DNA from: Macrotis lagotis
Lineage: Eukaryota; Chordata; Mammalia; Peramelemorphia; Peramelidae
Length of the DNA stretch: 64,000 nucleotides
Direction: 5' to 3'
Assembly: GCF_037893015.1 (NCBI RefSeq)
Contig: NC_133663.1
Span: 222,979,753-223,043,752 of the forward strand
Made by a program: the position numbers and the translations under genes. The notes beneath the pieces were generated by a model that searched no databases, had not been told where the DNA came from, and saw only the letters and a program-made list of their open reading frames with translations. Position 1 is the first letter of the stretch. The number at the start of each line of letters is the position of its first letter. This document shows positions 48,290 to 61,700 of the stretch, one piece after another.

Positions 48290-48660
48290 CAAAGCGAAGA
48301 AAGCCCCCTTGTTACAGCCGTGCAGCTGGAAGACCTGAGTTCAAATGCGACCTCGGACTCTTTCTAGCCGGATGACCCTGGCAAAGTCCCTTAACCTCTG
48401 CCTTAGTTTTTTCAACTGTGAAAAGGGGGGAGGCAGCCAGGTGGCGAAGTGGATAAAGCACCTGGAGTCAAGAGTACCTGGGTTCAAATCTGCCCTCAGA
48501 CACTTAATTACCTAGCTGTGTGGCCTTGGGCAAGCCACTTAACCCCGTTTGCCTTGCAAAAACTTAAAAGGGGGAAGGATAATAGCCCCCGACTCTTGAG
48601 TTGTCTTGAAGATCAAATGAGATCATTGTAAAGTGTTAACAGTGTCTGTATTATATGTGT
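48290..48660 (+). repeat. MIR/THER-like SINE split by a younger SINE
   Basis: The left piece 48290-48429 ('ctggaagacctgagttcaaa', 'ttaacctctgccttagtttt') continues on the right at 48566-48660 ('gatcaaatgagatcattgta', 'aaagtgttaacagtgtct'). Between lies the WSINE copy at 48430-48565. Confidence 0.75.
48430..48565 (+). mobile_element. WSINE-type SINE inserted in MIR-like SINE
   Basis: Head 'ggcagccaggtggcgaagtg', end 'gccttgcaaaaactt'. Flanked by the 9-bp duplication AAAAGGGGG at 48421 and 48566. Confidence 0.9.
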
Positions 48661-49084
48661 TACCTACGTGAATTGTGCAGTTCTTATCCCTGACCCAACC
48701 TTTTTGCTAAATAAACACAAAGATGTGAAGCCAAAATCTTGTTTTTCATGGCTCCAAATAAGCGTTTAATAAGAACCTAATATGTAAAAACATATTTTTT
48801 TATGGAGCAAGCTACTTCCCAGAGTGATAGAAAGAAGGTGGGGGGAAGATAAATTTAAGAACAATGGTATTTAGACCTATGGAAGCAGTTTAATAATATG
48901 GTCAATGACTGGATGAAAAACTAGGAAGTCAATCATCTTTCTGGTTTTGTCGTTAATTCTGGGCAAGGTACAATCTCCCTTTGGATCTGTTTATTAAGTG
49001 TATATGGGCAAGGCACCATTCTACCTCATGAAAATACAAAAAATAATGATAATAAAGAAATCTGCTCTTGAGAAGTTTGCATCC
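48661..49084. other. Intergenic, unassigned
   Basis: AT-rich sequence between the CpG island shore and an L2 fragment; nothing recognised. Confidence 0.4.
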
Positions 49085-49400
49085 TACTGAGTCAGGGTCA
49101 GTAAACCTTCTTTATGTACCTATGGTGTGCCAAGCATTTCCCCTAAGCCCTGTGGATACACAAAAAGGAATGAGACAGTCCTGGCCTTTAAGGAATTCAC
49201 GGTATAATGTGGGAAGACGACATATAAAGAACTGGAAAACTGAGATGGGAGAAGGACCCAGAACGAAGTCTTGTAGCCCTGGTAGGAAGGAGATGTGAGT
49301 TAGAGAAGTTGATTCCATCTTGTAGATGATGGGTTTCTGGAGGTAAAGTCCAGGAGAGCAGCTAGGGAGGGAGGGAAGGTAGGAATGATGCACTAGATCC
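49085..49400 (-). mobile_element. L2 LINE fragment
   Basis: Contains 'tgtaccta tggtgtgccaag' type wording, 'aaggaattcacggtataatg' and 'gaaggacccagaacgaagtc', matching the order in the L2 copies at 22.8 and 27.4 kb. Confidence 0.55.
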
Positions 49401-50002
49401 CCTCCTTAAATGGTGGGGAATATGGGAGTTGTTTTGGCTATCACCTACAATAATTGGAGGGAGGGAGATGCCCCAAAGACTGGCTACCAAGGAGTTCTCG
49501 GTTTTAGAGTTGATGTTTGCTTGTAGGATGATCTGAAATCCAGATCAGTCAGGTGGGAAATGAGGTTTATAAAGTGAGGAATTTGATTTAAGATTCTATC
49601 CATTTGGAAAATATTCTGCTGCTAAAATCAGGAAAGCATAAATAACTACAAAGAAAATAGTATTCAGAATCTTGAGGAAGAAAATCAAGAGAAAGAAAAA
49701 AACCAAGAACCCATGAAAAAAAAAGAGGATAAGCATAAGCAAAAACTCTGGCTTAAACAGACCTTGTAACCCATTCTATTTATTCCATCAGTTTCATAGT
49801 TTAAATGCTATGCAACTCCTGAGGATTCTTCCAGAAAAAGACCTAATCAACAGCAACTGAGGAATAAAAGTCTAAATTAGTATTACATCTTAAGCTCGAT
49901 ATTTCCTGGCTACCCAAGCTCTATAAAGAGAAGTAACCTGTGGAGAAGTACTTACAACAAATTTGGAAATAAGAGCAATAAAATACCTCTAGGGAAGGAA
50001 AC

Positions 50003-50104
50003 CACTGCTTGCATGTATGTACTGATATTGGAACAATACAGAGATTAGCATGGCCCCTATGCAGCAAGTTTGACATGTAATTACATAAGACAATCCATAT
50101 TATT
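50003..50104 (+). pseudogene. U6 snRNA pseudogene
   Basis: The core ATTGGAACAATACAGAG, then ATTAGCATGGCCCCTATGCA, and an end near CAATCCATATTATT match U6 snRNA (reference core GGAACGATACAGAGAAGATTAGCATGGCCCCTGCGC) with substitutions and a 3-4 base deletion. The 5' stem is diverged and no poly(T) terminator follows, so it is a retrocopy and not a functional gene. Confidence 0.85.
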
Positions 50105-50168
50105 AGATAAATTGGAACCAAAAATAATATTCATTTCAGAAAAAAAGAAATGTAAATTTGTTCCCTTA

Positions 50169-50364
50169 GAGTGGTATTGAACTCAAATAGAAATGAAAAC
50201 CACTAAACTTGATGACATATAGGCCAAATATTGACTAGAAAATCACCTGTTAACATAATCTATGTTTAATTGTAACTTTATTTTGTTAAATGTTTCTCAA
50301 TGACATTTTAATCTGATTCAGGTCAGACTCAGGAATGTTGTAAGTCATATGTTTGTCAGCTCTG
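50169..50364. mobile_element. hAT-like non-autonomous DNA element, second copy
   Basis: The interior shares 'tttaatctgattcaggtcag' and 'actcaaatagaaatgaaaac' with the element at 9164-9530. Ends GAGTGGTATTGAACTC and, inverted, CAGAGCTGACAAACATATG show the same termini. Confidence 0.6.
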
Positions 50365-50937
50365 CCATAGATTATGGTAAAGAAGATAAAATTTCCACCA
50401 AAGGCAGGTTAACGCAACAACAACAAAAAAAAACACAAACACATTAAAAAGTCATTGAGAACCCTGAAAATTAAACCTAATCTCTTTTCCTATCCCTTGG
50501 TCTATGGTAGATTCTATATTAGTTGAATGTCAAATTAGACTATAAATAAGATAATCATGGAGGCAAAAAAGAGACCATATTAGGTGATTTTGTTTGTCCT
50601 AAAACAAAGTTCACCATAGACTATATTAGATGCTGCTGCCATGATACTAGAGGAAGAAGTAAAAAAAAATGTTTATAGTCATACTCTTTATTGGGTTAAA
50701 GTGAGCAAATAAATGAACACCTTAGTGGCACAAGTAGCTCTGTGACTATACAAGAAGAGATGCCCATCTTTTTCTGAAGGTAATTTCTACATTTGGAGTT
50801 TCTTCTTAGAAAAGCAAGAGGTTGATTCCCCCATAACACTCCCTTCTTAAATATTATATCCATAGATTGGTGTCTATTTAAAAACACATACATTTTTAAA
50901 GAGCAAGTAATTTAGGAATTCATTTTAAAAGAATTTA

Positions 50938-51077
50938 TTTTTTTATTTTATTTAAGGCAATGAAGTTAAGTGATTTGCCCAAGGTCACACAACTAGGCAA
51001 TTAAGTGTCTGAGGCTGGATTTGAAGTCCTCCTGACTCCAGGGACAGGGCTCTATTCACTGTAACACCTGACTGCCC
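50938..51077 (-). mobile_element. WSINE-type SINE, diverged
   Basis: Reverse-oriented; retains 'gatttgcccaaggtcacaca' and 'ctctattcactgtaacacct'. Missing a few bases in the middle. Confidence 0.88.
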
Positions 51078-52190
51078 CTTAAAAAAAATTTCTTAACAAA
51101 CTTTGTTATGAAAATAAAATATCAGTCAGACTTGAAAGTATTCACCTCTATACAAGAGCTTCATTTTACTAATTTGTTAGGTCTGCATCATTTATTTCCT
51201 TGAATGAAGAATGAAAAGACTGTCGAATTCAGTTTATGCTAGAACTCTTCATTAAGCAAATGGAGCATAATGGAGCTCTTGTGATAATGGGAAAAAGTCA
51301 GTGAGGAGAAAAGAAATCAAACTTTAAAAATTAAATGTATATTTATGTATAAGCTTGGGAACATTTTGCATAATACTGTATGTATGGAAGAAGAGGCTCC
51401 TAAGTGGTTGAGGAGTGACTTTGGTTACTTTTTATAAGCAGGATATTTTGTGGCAGTACTAAGTTGGAAAATATAGCCCTTAGGACCATCAAGCACTGAA
51501 ATGGGTTCAGTTCTATCGAAACCCTAAACAGCAATATTTGATAGAGTAAATAGATATAATTCTGGTCTATTAACCTTTTGGAAACAAAAGACAAAAGCAC
51601 CCAGTTTCATTGCCCCTTTGCTCCCCTCAAGGCAGGATCCATTGCCTTCATTGAAAGGGGGTGAACCAGTCTGCACAGCTATCCATGGTTCTCCTGAGCT
51701 GTGAGTTTAAACATTTTCACAACTCATAAAGATTTACATATTTTACATAGAGACCCACATATTACATATAAACACATTTTTAAAAGGATATTTATGCATA
51801 GACTATATATTTCCTATATTTATATGTGTGTATGTATGTATGTATACATGTAATATATATGTAGTATATGAGTAGGAATAATGTTTAATTTCCTTTGGAA
51901 TTATTTGATTTCATCCCATTTTTCCCAGGTTGACTAAAAACACTACAAAATGCCCTTTCTTTAGAGATAGAGAAAAAAAAAGTTCTCATTTGAACTCACA
52001 GGAAGCAAGATTATTTCTCAGATTTGGTGCACCCTGAGGAAATGGAAGTTAAGAGCAATAAACCTTGTCTACTTTGACCTTTGGACTGTTCAGATATAAG
52101 TGAGAGAACAAGGTTTATCTTCTCCCCTCATATCACCTTAATAGATACTTGATAAATTTTTATTTATGGATTGGAATGAACCTGCTAGAC
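51078..52190. other. Intergenic, unassigned
   Basis: AT-rich sequence; a TATG/GTAT-rich patch at 51822-51870. I see no gene or clear repeat. Confidence 0.4.
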
Positions 52191-52927
52191 CAGTAGGTCT
52201 CAATTAGTGGTTCACAAATCCTTTGAGGTTCTTTAATAGTGCCTTAGGCAGTAAATAATTGCCCAATTATATTACAAATATATTGTTCACCTGAAACAAG
52301 CATTTGCATGTTTAAAATATTATAGATTTGTTTCTTCAATGATTTGAAATTGTCATGATCATGTGTACAATGATTTTGGCATTCATGCAGCGATTACATC
52401 AAATTCTGACCATTTCTAAGGGCCACATATTATTAGTTTTTCAAACCTGTAATCAAGTTATTTCCAAATCTCTACAAGGATTCCATTCCATTGCAACCTC
52501 AAAAGACAGATGCATTTGCTTTACTTCATTTACACTGGCAAATTTGGCTGCACCAGAGTAGATCTGTTGCCTTGTAATTATATCTCAACAGTTATGTAAT
52601 TGTGAAATCAAAATGTTATCTTAGTGTTCTTGTAGTACAAATGTCAGACTGTCTGAAATTGTTCACCTTGGAATCTCATAGAACTTCTTAGAAAAAAATT
52701 ATATTTTTTATATAAATTTATATTTTTATTGTCTCTAATTGCAGTATTAAAACTGTTTACCAATTTGAACTTTCCACTTATGTGGAGAATTTTTTTTTGG
52801 CAGTTTATCAAATGAAATGATTGGTAATACTGGTCAGCTGTGAGAGCTAGGAGAGTGACAGTGGTTTCCAAAGATATTTTTTCCCTTAGAAAGATCAGTA
52901 TATATAAATACTAATATATACTGTATA

Positions 52928-52951
52928 CATATATATATATATATATATATA
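52928..52951. repeat. (TA)n microsatellite
   Basis: Twelve TA units. Confidence 0.92.
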
Positions 52952-53542
52952 CACTATATATAAACATTATATATACATCCATATTGATAAACATTGTTTA
53001 GAATTAAACTATATGCAATTGTACTTTAGGTATATTTATTACTTAAAATAGGATTTTGTCATTAGCCAATAGAAAACTAAATAGTTTATAAAGTAATTTT
53101 ATATTTATCAATTAGCTTAAAATTAAAATGAAATTTTTTATCTCAGAGTTCATAAAATTCTTCCATTTTTACACATTTATACGTGAGCATTTTTACTTTA
53201 TTATGGTTTTAAAATACAGAAAGAAGCTTGATACAAAAGCAAATTTAAGACTGTATTAGTCTTGTTTTGAGCCAAATATTGCAAGTTTTGTTCAAATAAG
53301 AGTCCAACACTGAAATTAAGTTTACATGTGATTATTATATATTATATAGTTGAACTTATTCTTTCTATTACAAATTATAATTTATTTAAATAGGTAAAAA
53401 TATTTATATTCAATAAAATTTATAAATTAAAGAAATTTCATATGAAATCTTGCAGATAGTAAACTTATGAGCTCTTGAGGATTACTTTTAATTCTTATGG
53501 AATATCTCAGAAAATATTTGTATTATTCATGTAATTATTTTA

Positions 53543-53698
53543 TTTTATTTTTTTAGGTTTTTGCAAGGCAGCGGTGTTAAATGGCTTGCCCCAAGGCCAC
53601 ACAGCTAGGTAATTATTAAGTGTCTGAGACCAGATTTGAACCCAGGCACTCCTGACTCCAGGGCCGGTGCTCTATCCACTGCGCCACCTAGCTGCCCC
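53543..53698 (-). mobile_element. WSINE-type SINE
   Basis: Near-perfect 15-bp duplication TCATGTAATTATTTT at 53527 and 53699; reverse orientation. Confidence 0.95.
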
Positions 53699-54100
53699 TC
53701 ATGTAATTATTTTTAATTTTTATTTAAAGTTTTCATAATTATAAGTAGAAGCTTTTATATATATTATAATTCCCTAATACAAATTTTAATTTGGAGATTT
53801 TATGGGCAACAGTTATCATTTTAGTTATTGCAACCATTTAATGAATACATCAGAAAAAATAATATATTAAATTACCCTGAGTATTCAGAGCACCATTTTG
53901 TTGCCCATGGAACAAAAAATGTTGGGAACCACTACTTTAGACTTCCACTACCACTACTAACCATTATTTCCCTGTCATGATGCAGAAAACATAGATACAG
54001 GCCCTGGTACTCATAGTTTCAGGATCAGTCCTGATAGATTTGGTATTACTACATCTCTAGAAAACCTGGGATATTGTTGTATTTTAAAATTCTACTGGAG

Positions 54101-54255
54101 AGGGGCAGCTAGGTGGTGCAGTGGATAGAGCACCTGCCCTGGAGTCAGGAGTACCTGAGTTCAAATCTGGCCTCAGACACTTAATAATTACCTAGCTGTG
54201 TGGCCTTGGGCAAGTCACTTAACCCCATTTGTCTTGCAGAAAAAAAGGAATAAAA
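54101..54255 (+). mobile_element. WSINE-type SINE
   Basis: Perfect 16-bp duplication TAAAATTCTACTGGAG at 54085 and 54256. Young-looking copy. Confidence 0.95.
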
Positions 54256-54699
54256 TAAAATTCTACTGGAGGGAATATGGGGAAGGCATAACTCACAAAA
54301 TATTCTATGGAACCCTGGGGATACATGATCTGTAAATTTGTGAGTATAGATTTGGGGAGGTTAACTTATTGGCATATTATCTTGTGGAGGTTTTATCAGA
54401 GATATATTTGAGATGCCCTACATATGTGTAGAAGCTTCCTGGAATAATTCTGCTACTAGAACTCCTCTATGCCTCAGGATTGCAGAGATCTCCTGGAGAA
54501 AAATTAACATTTTTTCCTTCTTTTGTGTTAGTCTATAATTGTACAGTTAGTTTTCTGATTTATTTCATTAAAATTCAGAACAATTTCTGTGAGATAACTT
54601 TTATAGTACTGAATTTTTATATTACTATGCATTGTATTACTATATTATGACTATAGAAGCTAATATGAATAGTAAGGGTGTATTCTGTTTATCAATTTG

Positions 54700-57600
54700 C
54701 CTAGAGTAGAAGACCTAGACTATTTGTCTTACTGTCAGTCTAGACAGCAATCTTAAATCCTCATGATGATGGATTCATAAAAGATTTGCCCCATGGTCTA
54801 GAAATCCTAAGTGTTTAAATTTTTTTTAGAAATACTACATCTCTTTCGAGTACTTTCTGAGTTTGGTTTCCTTTCAAGATAACCTGTTTATCATATTGAA
54901 AAATGAATTTGGATCTCCAATTAGAATGTCAAGTGTGTTCCAAGGACTTAAAAGAATTCCGTATCTCATCCCTATCTCATTCTCCAGGAGTGAAACATAT
55001 TTGCATGCATGATCCAGAGACTATGGATCTTTTTCATGGGAGACAAGGCAAGCACTCCACCTTTTCTGGGCTTCACAGGTCTTAGTTCTGTGAAATCTAA
55101 GTTTTTCCTTTGAAGATGGAAGCTTGATTTCCTTACTCCTACCTATTGTTTGAGGTTGGGAAAAAACTTTGAAAACTTAAATACAGTCTGCTTCTTAAAA
55201 TTGTGGGTTCATGAATTTGGGGTGAGGGTGTAATCCTTAGATAATACCAGCTTTAGACCTGGACCTCATAAAAATTTCCAGATTGTTTAAGAACTGTCAC
55301 ATTGACTTTACTAGAGATTCTTTGACATAAAGTGCTGAGAGAGGTATCAGAACAATTATTCTTTTTCCCCCAAGTTTGTAGACTACTCTCAAAAATTGAG
55401 AATACAGAAATGCATGCCCATAAGTAATCTGATTAATTTGCTGGGTTAGGAAGGAGTGATTTTTGCAAAGAGTTGGTGATTTGTTAATGGGTTAATACAG
55501 TATTAACAACCTGTTTTCCCTTTACAAATTATAAATGAATTCCTTTCACATATTGGATATGAAGTAGTTTGAATGAAATTTGTCCTAGATGAATGAAAAT
55601 TGAGGCTTTAAATAGCAGGACCCTGGAGAAGGAATAGAGTTTGAGAATTGGATGTAATTTAGACTCAGAACAGTTATGGAATTTGGTATCTTCAAGGAAG
55701 ACTGAAAGGAATGACTTTTCTAGGAACTACCAAATCCAAAATTTAGAGAGTCATTGTTAAATAATGTAAAATTGAGAAAGCAGAGATACATTCTTTCTAG
55801 AATGATATATCTAGACAGCTATCTTAGATCCTAATACTTCAGGTTCATAGAATAAGATTTACCTGATGTTCTAAAAACCCTGATTAGCAAACTTCAAGTC
55901 TTGTATCCTTTTTGTGAGTTTATTTTGCTTTTTAGATAACCTATTTGCAGGTTTAGATAATCTGATATGTTTTCACTGGCTTCAAGGACCACACAGTCTT
56001 AGGCAATAAATAAGACGGCTATATATTCAAAAGAGAGTCAATAACATTCAAAGAATTAGTAACTCTAGCTGCATGTGTTCCTTCCTTGATTTTTTTCCTA
56101 GAAATACCATATGTGTAGCATGCCACAGATTTGTTGGGAGGAATATTTTATAGCTTCTTTCTCATTACACCATCTTAGTCAATTGCCACATTTCATATTT
56201 TCGTTTTGTTCTACTTTTTTCTGTAGCTGAAAATGGAATTCATATTAGGATCCCCATTTGATGCTTCCTAAAGTCATTGCTAATCAAAATGTCTAATTCA
56301 TAAACTAATGAATCAGGGGCACAAGAACCTAGATACAACTCCACCTGAAGTTCTAAAACTCATAAAGATAAATAGGAAGAATGATTAATTTTTATTTAGG
56401 TAGCCACATGGCATATTAGACTGGATACTGGAATTGAAGTCAGAAAGGTGAGGGGTTTAATGACTACCTTCCCATCTTGAAGTCACCATTGTTAATTGAA
56501 ACAATCAAAGGTATAAAATTCGCAAATTTTAAACTAATAAACTGACATAGATCACATTTGGAAAGTGGATTAATCAGCATGAATAAGGATTTATCAATGC
56601 AAAACAGTACTAGTGGTAAGGAAAGTTAGTTCAAGTTGTTTAGCTTCTCATATTTTGATGACACAGTGACTTGTTTTCCTGATGTGCAGTATGTAAAGGA
56701 GTCAACCACATTATACTTGGAAGCAAGAGAAAAGAGTAATCACTTGGAGCATTGCTACCAGACAGTTCCTCAGAGGGGATAGGCTACAATTTCTAAAGAT
56801 AAGTATAATTATCTCCCTGCCAGAGCACCACAGAGCACTAAGAAAGCGGAAACTGGAAAAAAATGTTATTTTCTCCAGATAATTTTAAGAGGAAAATGTT
56901 ATAGATGGGGGATTTGATCTGAGTTTTCACTGATATAGGGAAGTCCTACATGAAGAAACTTCCTCATGAATTGACCCGTGCTCTGCAAGTTAGAGACTTG
57001 ATGAGAGAAATATAGCCAGAATGTGCCAGGGATGGAATTTGAACCCACTTCTTCCTAGTTTTCAGGATATCGACTTACAAACTTAAGTAGCCCATGATGA
57101 AATATTTACCAGATCCTCCCATCTTGAGCTTACTTAAGAAAATGGCATGTCAGTCTTGAAAGCACAAATGTATTAAGAATTACAGCTACTTATAATACCA
57201 TCTTAGTTTCTTTGCTTCTGTTTTTTTTTTAACTTTATCTTCTGGCTAACTGTTAAGGGAGAACATGCTAGAGTGGGCTCAGGCACTTCATAGTCTTAAA
57301 GTTATCCCCCTTGAGCCCTAAAATAGCAGGTACCTTCTGATGTGTCTAGGAGTGAAAATACAAAATGGAAGTGGTATCTCAGAGCGGGATGTCAAATTCC
57401 TTTTATTTTTAATGTATGCTTCATTTTGGCATTTGTAGAGTTAAAAAGAAACTGTAAAACTCCAAAGTATATATATCTGAGAAAGTATTTATCTGAGTTA
57501 CTATTTAAGAATATGACTTCCGTGATAGTTTACTATTTTTTTGTGTTATAAAACATTAAATAGATAGAAGGAAAAGTGTCCCTAGCTGAATTTTAGCATT

Positions 57601-58560
57601 TCTTTCAATTATGAAGTTTTTTAAAACCACAGCCTTCTGAGAAAGAGTCTTAATTTTCACTACAGTGCTAAAGGGTCCAGTATACACAGAAAACTTGAGA
57701 ATCCCTTTTCTAGGATCATAAGTATTAGAGCTGGAAGGAGACTCAGAAATCATCTAATCTAAACTTATGGTGTTGCAGTTGAAGACCAGGAGAACCCATA
57801 GAGGATAAGTAAATTTGCATTATTTTTTGAAAAGAACTTTTAGTTCTAGCGTTCTTTGACTATTCTTTCTGAGAGACCTAGTTAGTAGATCATAAGTAGG
57901 GTTTTATCACACCTTCCCCTTGAGCTGACTTAGGAAATATGGTGTCAGTCCTGAGAACATGATGAATTACTACTAGGGAGTAAAGATTACTAAAAGTTTT
58001 AGGTGATTTCAAAAATCCTGACATGCTCAAATAGAAATAATAGAGGAACAATTTGGGATGACTTGTTAACCACTGAACAAGTGGGAAAATGTTCCCTTAG
58101 GTGAAGGAGATTCATTCCTCCTGTCAGAGGAGGAAAGATAGTGAGATTTTGGTCACCATAATGAAAACCTTTAGTTTTTCATGGGTGCAGCAGAGACCAG
58201 GCTTTGGGGTCATTCATTTTGTGAATAGAGGCATATAGGAATGAAGGCAGAGGTAATAGACTTAATACTTCTGAAATGATATTGCACCCTTAAAATTGTG
58301 ATACGCTGAAGAGATAAGGATATGACTGATTTTGAGGTTAAATCTTCTCTTGAGGTAGCCATAGTCAGAGTTTTAACTTCAGTATTCAAGACTAAAGTAC
58401 TGGATAGTTACAATGGTTATCTTTGGGACTAATGGGTTTGTTTTACTTTTCATTGTTCAATAAATTTACTTTTGTTAAATTGTGAAGAGTGAGATTACAA
58501 GCAGAAAATTGATCTCAGTATTCAGATTTTTCTTAGCTTCCTTAGTAGGGAAAACAGACT
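54700..58560. repeat. Poorly classified region with internally repeated segments
   Basis: Segments at about 54720-54890 and 55800-55940 resemble each other ('tctagacagcaatcttaaat' versus 'tctagacagctatcttagat', then 'agataacctgtttat' versus 'agataacctatttgc'). A second pair is at about 57105-57165 and 57905-57955 ('cttgagcttacttaagaaaa' versus 'cttgagctgacttaggaaat'). It may be a fossil interspersed element or local duplications. No protein domain recognised. MIR-like traces lie at 56393-56465 and 57715-57810. Confidence 0.4.
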
Positions 58561-58759
58561 TCTTTGTGTTGTGGGACTCTTATGGCAGAAAGGATGAGAA
58601 TTATTTTTAGCAGGTACTGTCACTGAAACACTTCACTAAATTATAAACATTATAAAATGGTCCTATTTAATGCGTTTATATAGATCATTGTTTTGGAATT
58701 ATCAACTCAAGTGTGATAAGATATAATATTGTGTTATAGGACAATGAAGAGAGGGGGGA

Positions 58760-61700
58760 TTATTGAATTGCAGTCACATTTATTTGCAGTTTCTATACAC
58801 ACTTTCTAGATAATCAAACTTTTCTGACAGGTTTTTTTGTGAGAGGGGTTCACAATGAAACTCACCGTTTTTACTAAAAATAAATACAAGACTTAAAGTG
58901 TTGCACAGTTCTAAAATATACAAAGGCTTGGATTGAATGTAAACTTTGAAAACATTTTACAAAAGAAACCATTTTTGCAACAATTTAAAAAGTTTATATT
59001 TACAAATATTACAAAAATACAAAATGGATGCAAGTCCATAAACCATTGTCTTCTCTGCCAGCATGAACTGGTTCTACTACCAAAATAGTTACACTGTAAC
59101 CTTCTTAATTATTTTAAATCTTTAAGTCTTAACCTATTTCTCTAAATCTGCCACCATTGCAGCAAATGCACTCAATCACTGACCTTTGGCAAAAGCAAAC
59201 ACACAGTATGCTTTATTTGCTATGACTATTCCATGTCCTCTATTCAGGCAAAACAAAGCAAAATAAAACAAACCAACCAAAAAAAGTGAAACAAAATCAA
59301 AACTAAGGAAGGGGGGAGGTTATATTTTACAGAATAAAGAAACAGTTGCATAAACTTCAAAATCATTTTAATAACATCAGTGCAAACAACAACAGAACAA
59401 AAGTTTGGAATGGTGTTTCTCACATTATTTAATGCATGTACCCTGCTTCAAAATGGCAGTGATGTTAAAGTCAGTTCTCAAGCTTTGTCTTGAGTGCTTT
59501 AAAGCCAGGTAAAGTACTCCATATCACTAAAATTTTCTGCTTATTTTTTTTTTAAATTTCCCTCACTTGTTTTTATACTGAATACTCTTTTCTATAATGG
59601 ATTTATAATCCATATCTGTTTGGGCTTTTAAATCTATGAAATATAAAATAGAGAAACTTTGTCATAGATCTTTAGATTAAACAAAATAAGCAAAACTATA
59701 AGTGTTTTGTTATCATTATATATAGAAGATATCTTATTGCCTCACAATTCAAGTCAATATATTTTCTTTAAAATATGTGGTACTATTATCAATTAAATTT
59801 ATATCAGTAATAAAAAGATGACATTTTATTAAAGCCAATTGTGGTGTTTCCTACTATGGGTATATTTTAGAATTTCTTTTAAAGCACACATATAACACAT
59901 TTGTCTTCAGGTTAAAAGAACCACGCTGCAAATTAACTGCTATTAAAAACATTAGGAAAAATGACCTAATATGGCTGGAAATGACTGCTCCAGCCACCTT
60001 GTTACATTTATCTAAAAACATTTTTTTACTTTGTGCCAACTGTGTACTTTTCAGAATATTAGATTAATTCATTCAAATTCCCAATATGGTATCAGATGAG
60101 GTTGGTTTTCTTAGCTGGTATGTTTCCATGAATAATAAGGGTCCATTTTCAAACACCAAGCCACTTTTCCTTTAGTATAAATTTTTAATACTTTGCAGAT
60201 ACTGCCCCATTGATGTTTTTTGCCAATTGTTTTTTCTTTCCCCAAAGTATACACACATGTATATACATGTGTACATGCATGCATATAACTGCATAATCAT
60301 TCTTCATATAATATTGGCAAGAAACTCTAAAACACAATTTGGTAATAAGCAGTGGATGAAATCAAAGTTCTTCTTTCTTTCCAGAAGAAAAAAAATTGCA
60401 AAACCAACATTCCTAGTCTCAATTTATTCTAACAACTCTCTAACATTTTAGATACTTCCTTTTTGACAACCTTCCTTTTCATCTTTGACACTTTCCTATG
60501 CATTGCATGAATTTTAACCAAAGTAATAAAACCCCTTTCATACAACCTACTTCCTTAATCACCATTTACTTATATTTAAAGTCAGCTTATTGATTTCTTT
60601 ATGACCCTATTATTATTCTATATCCTAATCTCATTCCATTCTGTTATAGGTTATGTTCCTTCTCACACAATCCTCTGCACTATACCTTCTCGCATTCTAA
60701 AGCATATTCTAATAGGAACCACGTACATTTCTGACAAATAATCTCAAATGTTAGTTTCAGTTAATCTTAAAATCAGAGGTGTAAAACCATTTGTAGATTC
60801 AACTCCTAACTATATTTCTTTCAGTTTAAGACAAGAAAATTCAAGTAATTTCAAGTAATTCAGCTTGTTTCCCTGCCTTCATTTTTATCAGAGCATCTAC
60901 TCTGACAGATTTCATTCCCACCCGCCACCCTCCCTATATCCCCACCAAGCAATTATAGTAAAACCAGACAAAGTTGTATGTAGCATTGTGAACCAGAGCT
61001 TTCCCCCATTCCCAGTTTAACAATGAATATAAATAATGCATATACATACCTATTTCCCAGCTACATTTTTCACAGTGTCATTTCTGTTAATATCTAGGTA
61101 GCATGAATCTCATCAGCACAAAGAGAAAGCTTCACTGAAAACTCATTGCAGATACTGATAAATCAACAGCTCCATTGCATGCTTACATTTTTAAAAAATA
61201 TTGTTAGTTTAAGAACTTGGAACTAATTGTCTAAAATGTTTAAATATTATAGTCATTAGATTCTGATTCTTTGTACCTCAGTAGCCTAATATAAAACATA
61301 ACACATAAAATTGAGTTCTATTTCCCCCTGCTCATTTTTATTAAAGCAATTGATTTAAAAATAAATGGCTAAAGGACACTGTCAAATGCTTTTGCTTAGG
61401 GCTTTGTATTGAGATTGATAACTTCCTTTCTTTATTAAAAAAAAAAAACTTAAATGCATGCTTTCCATTCTTACCAGTTACCAAATGGTAAATCACAGCT
61501 ATGCTTTGCTATGAGCTTGTTTGGTGCTGAAGTTTACAAGAAAAATGATTAGGTTTAAATTCATAAGGTTTTAAATTAACATTTCAGTAAGTAACCTTGA
61601 ATTTTTTCCTATTTTTCAAGACTGTAAAAATTCATATTTGAGGCTTGATTATCATTCTGAAAGTCATATTGGTGGACTTTTAAACATGATGTTTGATATG

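Larger units (their letters stand above)
52191..53934 (-). mobile_element. Possible hAT-family DNA transposon remnant
   Basis: The left end CAGTAGGTCTCAATTAGTGG and the right end GTTGGGAACCACTACTT are inverted near-copies of the hAT terminus CAGTGGTTCTCAAA. A minus-strand stretch at about 52.5 kb reads ASVNEVKQMHLSF, which could be the C-terminal end of a hAT transposase. The interior is AT-rich, decayed, and interrupted by a SINE at 53543-53698. Confidence 0.4.

Noticed and set aside
50003-50104. Functional U6 snRNA gene
   Set aside because: Core deletion, diverged 5' stem, and no poly(T) terminator or visible PSE/TATA upstream.
54903-55085. 60-residue plus-strand frame
   Set aside because: No domain, no conserved context; lies in the unclassified repeated region.
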